Shown here one piece after another: positions 57,838 through 64,000 of a DNA stretch of 64,000 nucleotides. Source of the stretch: Ensifer adhaerens (GTDB taxonomy: Bacteria; Pseudomonadota; Alphaproteobacteria; Rhizobiales; Rhizobiaceae). Every line of letters starts with the position of its first letter. Position 1 is the first letter of the stretch. The translations under genes were made by a program, and so were the position numbers. The stretch is from contig NZ_CP118610.1 of NCBI RefSeq assembly GCF_028993555.1, forward strand, positions 310,001 through 374,000, in the 5' to 3' direction. The notes below the pieces were generated by a model, which searched no databases, was not told where the DNA came from, and saw nothing but the letters and a program-made list of their open reading frames with translations.

Positions 57838-58041
57838 CTAACATTGCACCGCGTGGCCGCAGGGCTCCGCGGTGCTCTTTTTTTCAGCGCCAAGGTGTCT
57901 TGTGCGCCGCTCGGCAATTCGGACGGTCAGGGCGTTGAAAAGGCGGCGAAGATATCCCGGCGGCTTCGGATCGAAATCTGCGTCCCAACGCCGGTTCTTC
58001 AGGGCCATGTCGGCGATATAGACCATTGCCATCATTTCCAT
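57838..58041 (-). CDS. Small conserved-looking protein (67 residues)
   Basis: This frame, divergent from the LysR gene, has a GAGGAG Shine-Dalgarno 7 nt before the ATG at 58041. The product begins MEMMAMVYIADMALKNRRWD and continues with a basic YLRRLFNALTVRIAERRTRH helix. It reads like a real small protein rather than a shadow frame. No function can be given. An in-frame ATG at 58056 is the alternative start. Confidence 0.55.
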   Translation of the reverse strand: MEMMAMVYIADMALKNRRWDADFDPKPPGYLRRLFNALTVRIAERRTRHLGAEKKSTAEPCGHAVQC

Positions 58042-58129
58042 AGTGATGCTCCTCATTGGTGGGCATCATCTCCTTTATGCAGCAAAAGCAGTTTTACATA
58101 CACAGAATGTCGGCCTATGTTTTTCAGAA

Positions 58130-58999
58130 ATGAAAAACCTAGATTGGGATATTTACCGCTGTTTCATGAGCGTGGCGCGCACCGGCGGCCTGACCGGCGC
58201 CGCACAGGCGCTCGGTTCGAGCCCTGCTACAGTCGGACGGCGGATGCTGGAGCTCGAGGAGCGGACGGGCCGGGCGCTGTTCCTGCGCAGCCAGACCGGC
58301 TACCAGCTCACCGGCGATGGCGAGCTTCTTTTCGAACAGCTTCAGGAGATGGAAGCGGCGGCGCGCCGGGTCGAGAGCTGGCGGCGCGAGGGGGAAGGCG
58401 CGACTGTCCGCATCACCGCCGGCACCTGGAATGCCTGGCTGCTTGCCGAAAATTTCCCGGCGCTCTGCAGCGAGAGGGATGGTTTCAGCCTGGCGATAAC
58501 GGTCGGCGAGACGCGCGCCAGCCTTGCCTATCGCGAGACCGACATCGGCATCCGCGCTTTCGAACCCGAGGAAGCCTATCTGGCGGCCAGCCTGGTTGGT
58601 GACGTCGCCTACGCAGCCTATCGCCAGAAGAACGCGCCGGCAGCTGCCAACAGCCGGTGGGTAGCCGTGGGGGAAGAGGAGGCGATCTCGGCCTATCTTC
58701 GCTGGCCCCATCAGCAGGCAGAGGGCAGGATCGTCGCGACGATTACACGGCCGCGTTCGCTTCTGGACCTCGCCCGTGCCGGCGCCGGGTGTGCCGTTCT
58801 TCCCTGTTTCGTCGGCGATCTCGATCCGTTGCTGGAACGGGCCGGCGAGGAGATCCCTGCGCTTCGGCACCGGCAGTGGATCGTGATGAACAACGAGGAC
58901 AGGCACCGAAGGGAAATCCGCACCGTAGTCGACCGGATGACGAGGCTTTTGCGCAGCCATGCGGACGTCTTTGCCGGAAAAAGGCCGCGTCGCGGCTGA
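58130..58999 (+). CDS. LysR-family transcriptional regulator
   Basis: The 289-residue protein has an N-terminal winged HTH (LDWDIYRCFMSVARTGGLTG, AAQALGSSPATVGRRMLELE, FLRSQTGYQLTGDGE) and a substrate-binding-like effector domain. The ATG at 58130 is chosen because the HTH begins immediately after it. Such regulators often control the divergent gene, here the 67-residue ORF. Effector unknown. Confidence 0.9.
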   Translation: MKNLDWDIYRCFMSVARTGGLTGAAQALGSSPATVGRRMLELEERTGRALFLRSQTGYQLTGDGELLFEQLQEMEAAARRVESWRREGEGATVRITAGTWNAWLLAENFPALCSERDGFSLAITVGETRASLAYRETDIGIRAFEPEEAYLAASLVGDVAYAAYRQKNAPAAANSRWVAVGEEEAISAYLRWPHQQAEGRIVATITRPRSLLDLARAGAGCAVLPCFVGDLDPLLERAGEEIPALRHRQWIVMNNEDRHRREIRTVVDRMTRLLRSHADVFAGKRPRRG

Positions 59000-59069
59000 G
59001 CGTAGGTGGAGCAAAATCAAGTTCCTGCCGACGGCTGCAGGAGTGCAAAGTTGCACGACGGCGCTTTGC

Positions 59070-60179
59070 TCAATGCATCAGGAGCTTGACGAGGGCAGCC
59101 TGCGAGTTGACCCGGGTCTTGGCATAGATGCTTTTCAGCTGCGTACGGATCGTCTCATAGCTGACGCCATTGGCATGCGACATCTCCTTCAGCGTCAGGC
59201 CTGCGGCGACGCCGGAGGCGATGCGGATTTCGGCCGGCGTAAGGCCGTAGCTGTCTTTCAGGTGGTCGAGGCGTTGATCGCGAACGAGTGAGGTCGCCGG
59301 CTCGATCAGCACCGCGACGGTCGGCCCATCGAGAAGCTCGGTGAAGATACTGGCGCTTCGCCGAACCAGCGTGATCCGAAAGGCACCGTCCTCTGCTGTC
59401 CTGACGACGCGAACCTGCGGTTGCGCCGGGGCACCGAGCGGTGAGGCCAGAAGCCCCAGCGTCGCATTGGTCTCAGGCTCATCCATGAACAGGCGCCCGT
59501 TGATCGTAACGCGAAACGGAGAGCCCTTCGCCGCCATTCGTTCGGCGTTGTCGTTCATCGAGCGGATGCGAAGGTTGTCGCCGACATAGATGACACCGAC
59601 GCCGATCGTATCGAGCAAGGTCCGGCCTTCATGTTGTTCGGCCATCATCAGGTCGCGACGCCGCAGGAAGTCGAAGGCGCGCTTAAGATGGGGGGCAAGA
59701 AGGGTGTACTGATCGGCCGCCTGCTGGTTGAGATCTTCGTCCGTCGACGACGTGCAGGTCGATACCAGTAGCGTGCGGGTCGGGCTGCGCACGATGGTTA
59801 CGCCCACGGTGGTCTCGCAACCGGTCTGGCCCTTCAGCCAGTCATTGTAGAATTCCGACTTGATGAGGTCCGCGCGGGAGACGATGTGCTCGCCGGAGAG
59901 CCCGCGCCCCACCGGCACGAGCACCGATTTCGGTATCCACGGATTGATCGCCGCGAAGTGGTTGTTGAATTGGTCGATGGCATCAGGGGTAAAGCCGGAG
60001 ACATAGGGTACGCATGCCGCTGGCGATGTGAGATCGTGGTAATGGAGCGCGGAGCGCCCGTCGGGCATCGTCGTCGTCAGCCGGTCGAGAAAGTCCTGCC
60101 AGCTGCAGTCGCCAAAGGCGGCGCCGTAGATCAACTCCGTCAATTCGGTCGTATCGGCAGCTTTCGTCGATCGATACAT
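59070..60179 (-). CDS. LuxR-type HTH transcriptional regulator
   Basis: The 369-residue protein ends in a LuxR/GerE HTH (YGLTPAEIRIASGVAAGLTL, EMSHANGVSYETIRTQLKSIYAKTRV). The N-terminal part (about residues 1-280) looks PAS/GAF-like and does not show the invariant Trp/Tyr/Asp pattern of acyl-homoserine lactone receptors. AGGTAGGGG lies before the ATG. A 22-bp inverted repeat (60275-60296) lies about 100 bp upstream. Confidence 0.85.
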   Translation of the reverse strand: MYRSTKAADTTELTELIYGAAFGDCSWQDFLDRLTTTMPDGRSALHYHDLTSPAACVPYVSGFTPDAIDQFNNHFAAINPWIPKSVLVPVGRGLSGEHIVSRADLIKSEFYNDWLKGQTGCETTVGVTIVRSPTRTLLVSTCTSSTDEDLNQQAADQYTLLAPHLKRAFDFLRRRDLMMAEQHEGRTLLDTIGVGVIYVGDNLRIRSMNDNAERMAAKGSPFRVTINGRLFMDEPETNATLGLLASPLGAPAQPQVRVVRTAEDGAFRITLVRRSASIFTELLDGPTVAVLIEPATSLVRDQRLDHLKDSYGLTPAEIRIASGVAAGLTLKEMSHANGVSYETIRTQLKSIYAKTRVNSQAALVKLLMH

Positions 60180-60274
60180 GCGTGCCCCTACCTAAGATAG
60201 GCTAGGCTAATATAACCCGCTGTAAGCCGATTGATCAACTTGAAATGGCAGCTCAAGGCAGAGGTTGTTTCACG

Positions 60275-60296
60275 ATTCGGTGTCGCAACGCCGAAT
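60275..60296. promoter_or_regulatory. 22-bp inverted repeat upstream of the LuxR-type gene
   Basis: ATTCGG and CCGAAT arms are separated by 10 bases, the size of a lux-box-like site. It lies about 96-117 bp upstream of the regulator start. It overlaps the start of the following hairpin by two bases. Confidence 0.35.
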
Positions 60297-60318
60297 GGCC
60301 GGCATTCCCGCCGGCCAT
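60295..60318. terminator. GC-rich hairpin downstream of the aceA operon
   Basis: The 9-bp stem ATGGCCGGC / GCCGGCCAT has a 6-nt loop. It lies between the end of the aceA-linked small gene and the LuxR-type gene, both on the minus strand. No U run is evident. Confidence 0.5.
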
Positions 60319-60459
60319 CCCGATCTCGTGCAACGTTGTATCTTCGCCGCGATAGGTGTGGTATTCAACTTGAAATTGCTATCGATACTCTCATTGCGGC
60401 CAGTGGCTGAAATGAAGCTAACGAGAGCAAACTCACCGCAAGCGTCATCGCAACGAGTG

Positions 60460-60699
60460 TCATGGCCTGCCCTGGGTCACGATGACCGGGATCAGAAGGT
60501 CGCCCCAGTTGCCTTCACCACCGTGATGGCGGGCCGAGCGGACGAGCTCGACCGATACGCCGGCATCGACGGCCTTCATGACGGACTGGTTGAGGCGGTG
60601 CAGGTCGTTGGCGACCATGCGGATCGCTGCCTGTTGGTCCGGGGTCATCGCCGAAGACTGTTCCTCGGCCCGTTCCTTGACGCGTGTCTGGACTGTCAT
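60460..60699 (-). CDS. Small conserved hypothetical protein downstream of aceA
   Basis: The 79-residue protein (starts MTVQTRVKERAEEQ, contains AIRMVANDLHRLNQSVMKAV and ends VIVTQGRP) has a strong AAGGAGA Shine-Dalgarno and lies 78 bp after aceA on the same strand. I recall a similar small gene next to aceA in rhizobia. No domain or function is recognised. Confidence 0.75.
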   Translation of the reverse strand: MTVQTRVKERAEEQSSAMTPDQQAAIRMVANDLHRLNQSVMKAVDAGVSVELVRSARHHGGEGNWGDLLIPVIVTQGRP

Positions 60700-60777
60700 T
60701 GGACTTCTCCTTGAGGTTCGAGGTTCTGAGTTGTTCGGGGAGCGCGGCGGGCAGGGATTGCCACGCTCCCCTTCCGT

Positions 60778-62067
<1,290 letters not shown>

Positions 62068-62220
62068 TGCATCCTCCTGTCAAAATCGGACATCCATTCG
62101 ACTTTTGTCGTACGGCGCGTTGTGTTTCGAGTTCATGTGACAGTTTTTACATTGCGCTGCGGCAATCGGCTATTGGAAACAATGAAATGGCTGGATCAAA
62201 AGGGTTATCTTGTCTTGCCT

Positions 62221-62249
62221 TTGACAAGGGCGCGAAGTAAATTTGTAAA
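62221..62249 (+). promoter_or_regulatory. Promoter of the ScfR/RamB-type gene
   Basis: TTGACA (62221-62226) and TGTAAA (62244-62249) are spaced by 17 bp. The initiation point would fall near 62256, giving a leader of about 40 nt. Confidence 0.6.
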
Positions 62250-62285
62250 GACTGTAAAGCGGCGCATGCTTTGTGGATTGTAAAG
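62244..62285 (+). promoter_or_regulatory. Three TGTAAAG repeats, candidate autoregulatory operator
   Basis: TGTAAAG occurs at 62244-62250, 62253-62259 and 62279-62285, just before the ATG at 62296. The first overlaps the -10 element. RamB-type regulators bind sites with an A-rich/TTTGCAAA-type core, so autoregulation by binding here is a reasonable inference. Confidence 0.5.
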
Positions 62286-62295
62286 GTAGTTACAA

Positions 62296-63705
62296 ATGGC
62301 CGAGAACAAGATCTTCGCCGGTCCGCGGGTCAGGCGCATTCGCAATGGTCTGTCACTGACGCAGACGGCCATGGCCGAGGCGCTCGGCATCTCACCGTCC
62401 TACCTCAACCTGATCGAACGCAACCAGCGGCCGCTGACGGTGCAGCTGCTGTTAAAGCTGGCGTCGGTCTACAAGGTCGATCTCGATGAATTGCAGGGAG
62501 AAACCGGCGGCAGCCTCACGCAATTGCGCGAGGTTTTTGCCGATCCGCTGCTGTCAGCCGAATTGCCCGGGGAGCAGGAACTGATCGAGGTGGCGGAAGC
62601 CGCCCCCAATGCCGCGGGCGGTGTCGTCAAGCTCTATCGTGCCTATCGCGAGCAGGCAGCACGCCTCAAGGACCTCGCTGACCTGCTGGCGGGGCAGGGG
62701 CATATGGAGGCGCTTTCGGGCACGCGGCTGCCGATGGACGAGGTGCGCGAGACCTTCGAGGCGCGGCCCAATCATTTCGCTGCGATCGAGGCCGCGGCGG
62801 AAACCTTTCACGAGGCGCTGTCGCCGGGCGATGATCTCGTGGGCGCGCTCAAGGACTGGCTGAAGAAGGAGCACGGCCTGGTGGTGCGCAGCCTGCCGGT
62901 TCATGCCATGCCCAATCTGCGCCGCCGCTTTGACCGGCATTCCATGCGCCTTTTCATCTCCGAGCGGCTGTCGCCCTATGATCAGTTGCGAGAGATCGCC
63001 ATGGAGGCGGTGTCGATCGCCTGTCACGAAGCAATCATCGCCGAACTCGAGCCCTTGCGTTTCTCGACCGCGGAGGCGCGCCGTATCGCCCGCTTCGAGC
63101 TGGCGCGCTATGGCGCGCATGCGCTGATGATGCCCTATGCCGCCTTCCTCGCCGCCGCGCAGCGCGCGAAGTATGATGTCGACGTGCTGCGTGCCCGGTT
63201 CCAGGTCTCCTTCGAGCAGGCCGCCAATCGGCTGACCATGCTGCAGCGGCCGGGCGCGCAAGGCGTGCCCTTCTTCCTGATGGAGATTGACAATGCCGGC
63301 CACCGCTTGCGTCGGGCCGGCGCATCGGGCTTCCCGCAGGCGAAGTTCGGTGGCGGCTGCCCGAAGCTCAACATCCACGCTGCCTTCTCGGTGCCGGCGC
63401 AGGTGCTGGTGGATCGTGTCGAAATGCCCGATGGCGCCGCGTTTCTGACGATGGCGCGCACATTGGATGGTCCGCAGGCGGCGTTCCAGGAGCGCGTTCG
63501 GCGCACGGCCCTGCTCCTCGGTTGCGAAGCTTCCTTCGCCGATGAGGTGGTCTACGGCACGGCCTCGTCGGCAGCGGTCGCGGTTGGTGCCGCCTGTCGG
63601 CTCTGCGAGCGGCAGGGCTGTCTGGCGCGCGCCGAACCGCCGGTTACACGGCCGCTCGGGCTCGACGAGATGGCGACCGGGCTCAGCGTTTTCGATTTTC
63701 AGTAA
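62296..63705 (+). CDS. ScfR/RamB-type transcriptional regulator
   Basis: The 469-residue protein has an N-terminal XRE HTH (about residues 7-62: FAGPRVRRIRNGLSLTQTAM, LGISPSYLNLIERNQRPLTV), a central IrrE/ImmA-like domain (about 150-310; note ACHEAIIAELEP) and a C-terminal domain with a cysteine cluster (ACRLCERQGCLARAEP). Family members sense carbon status and control acetate or propionate metabolism. It is divergent from aceA, the likely target. Its stop overlaps the convergent desaturase gene by 7 bp. Confidence 0.9.
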   Translation: MAENKIFAGPRVRRIRNGLSLTQTAMAEALGISPSYLNLIERNQRPLTVQLLLKLASVYKVDLDELQGETGGSLTQLREVFADPLLSAELPGEQELIEVAEAAPNAAGGVVKLYRAYREQAARLKDLADLLAGQGHMEALSGTRLPMDEVRETFEARPNHFAAIEAAAETFHEALSPGDDLVGALKDWLKKEHGLVVRSLPVHAMPNLRRRFDRHSMRLFISERLSPYDQLREIAMEAVSIACHEAIIAELEPLRFSTAEARRIARFELARYGAHALMMPYAAFLAAAQRAKYDVDVLRARFQVSFEQAANRLTMLQRPGAQGVPFFLMEIDNAGHRLRRAGASGFPQAKFGGGCPKLNIHAAFSVPAQVLVDRVEMPDGAAFLTMARTLDGPQAAFQERVRRTALLLGCEASFADEVVYGTASSAAVAVGAACRLCERQGCLARAEPPVTRPLGLDEMATGLSVFDFQ

Positions 63706-64000
63706 CTGACGGGGTGCTGGTTCGGCAGCAGCGGCGCGTTCGGCCCGAAACATTCGGCCGGAAGGCCGGTCGTGTAGCCACGGGTGATGTGGGCCGTGGC
63801 CGCATAGGCCTTGTTGCGCATCAAGATCGCGTGCAACTCCGGCAGATTGTAGAAGGGCACGCCCGGATAGAGATGGTGCTCAAGGTGATAGTTGATGTTG
63901 TGGGGGGCGAAGAACAGCTTTTCCCAAGAATACGGATAGACCGTGCGTGAACTCGTCAACTCGTCACGATAGTCCATGCTGCCGAAATGCTCGGCGACGC
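63699..64000 (-). CDS. Fatty acid desaturase (C-terminal part)
   Basis: The frame is open to the right edge, so only about the last 100 residues are present. The third histidine box is visible in NINYHLEHHLYPGVPFYNLP, the diiron-binding motif of membrane fatty acid desaturases. The N-terminal half with the first two boxes lies outside the window. Confidence 0.85.
   Translation of the reverse strand, partial: VAEHFGSMDYRDELTSSRTVYPYSWEKLFFAPHNINYHLEHHLYPGVPFYNLPELHAILMRNKAYAATAHITRGYTTGLPAECFGPNAPLLPNQHPVSY

Noticed and set aside
60275..60296. A classical lux box for an acyl-homoserine lactone receptor
   Set aside because: The adjacent regulator shows no typical lactone-binding residues and no LuxI-type gene is present; I kept it only as an inverted repeat.

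Overview
This is a high-GC chromosomal segment of a rhizobial alphaproteobacterium. Ensifer/Sinorhizobium or a close Rhizobiaceae relative is most likely. The flagellar gene order (flgA-flgI-motE-flgH-fliL-fliP, tandem flagellins, motB-motC-motD, rem, flgE-flgK-flgL-flaF-flbT-flgD-fliQ-flhA-fliR) and the aglR/aglEFGAK block followed by edd-pgl-zwf match the gene order I remember for Sinorhizobium meliloti. The motor genes motC, motD and motE and the regulator rem are rhizobial hallmarks. The flagellins are short (about 313-323 residues).

Region 1 (1-28133) is the distal half of a flagellar regulon. It encodes L/P-ring proteins, the export gate (FliP, FliQ, FliR, FlhA), hook, hook cap and junction proteins, four flagellins, the FlaF/FlbT flagellin regulators, motor proteins, a muramidase and the master regulator Rem. 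Several small unnamed genes in it look like the FliH, FliJ, FlgN and second FliL-like components that rhizobial annotations usually lack. A GT41 (SPINDLY/OGT-type) glycosyltransferase is divergent from the flagellins. All four flagellin leaders carry a conserved element able to pair with the Shine-Dalgarno sequence. Three perfect TTAA-N7-TTAA (CtrA-type) sites lie in flagellar promoters.

Region 2 (28260-35905) is a compact surface-polysaccharide cluster with three or four glycosyltransferases, a Wzx-like flippase and a kinase-less Wzz/ExoP-like protein with a long cytoplasmic N-terminus. No polymerase or initiating phosphoglycosyltransferase is visible. Its divergent promoter holds a near copy of the CtrA-type site found upstream of the fourth flagellin.

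Region 3 (36157-50339) begins with folD. It then holds an alpha-glucoside regulon: LacI-type AglR, binding protein AglE, permeases AglF and AglG, alpha-glucosidase AglA and ATPase AglK, with two perfect palindromic operators. PilZ-like and GFA-family genes follow, then the zwf-pgl-edd genes of the Entner-Doudoroff pathway on the opposite strand. Imported alpha-glucosides would be cleaved to glucose and feed that pathway.

Region 4 (50437-64000) has a glutamine synthetase-like/FAD-oxidoreductase pair (possibly polyamine catabolism), a flavoprotein, a 48-residue membrane protein, a large chemoreceptor, LysR and LuxR-type regulators, isocitrate lyase with a small partner gene, a divergent ScfR/RamB-type regulator with repeated sites over its own promoter, and the C-terminal end of a fatty acid desaturase running off the right edge. 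I saw no tRNA, rRNA, insertion sequence, phage gene or CRISPR array. Dispersed imperfect palindromes of at least two families sit between genes.
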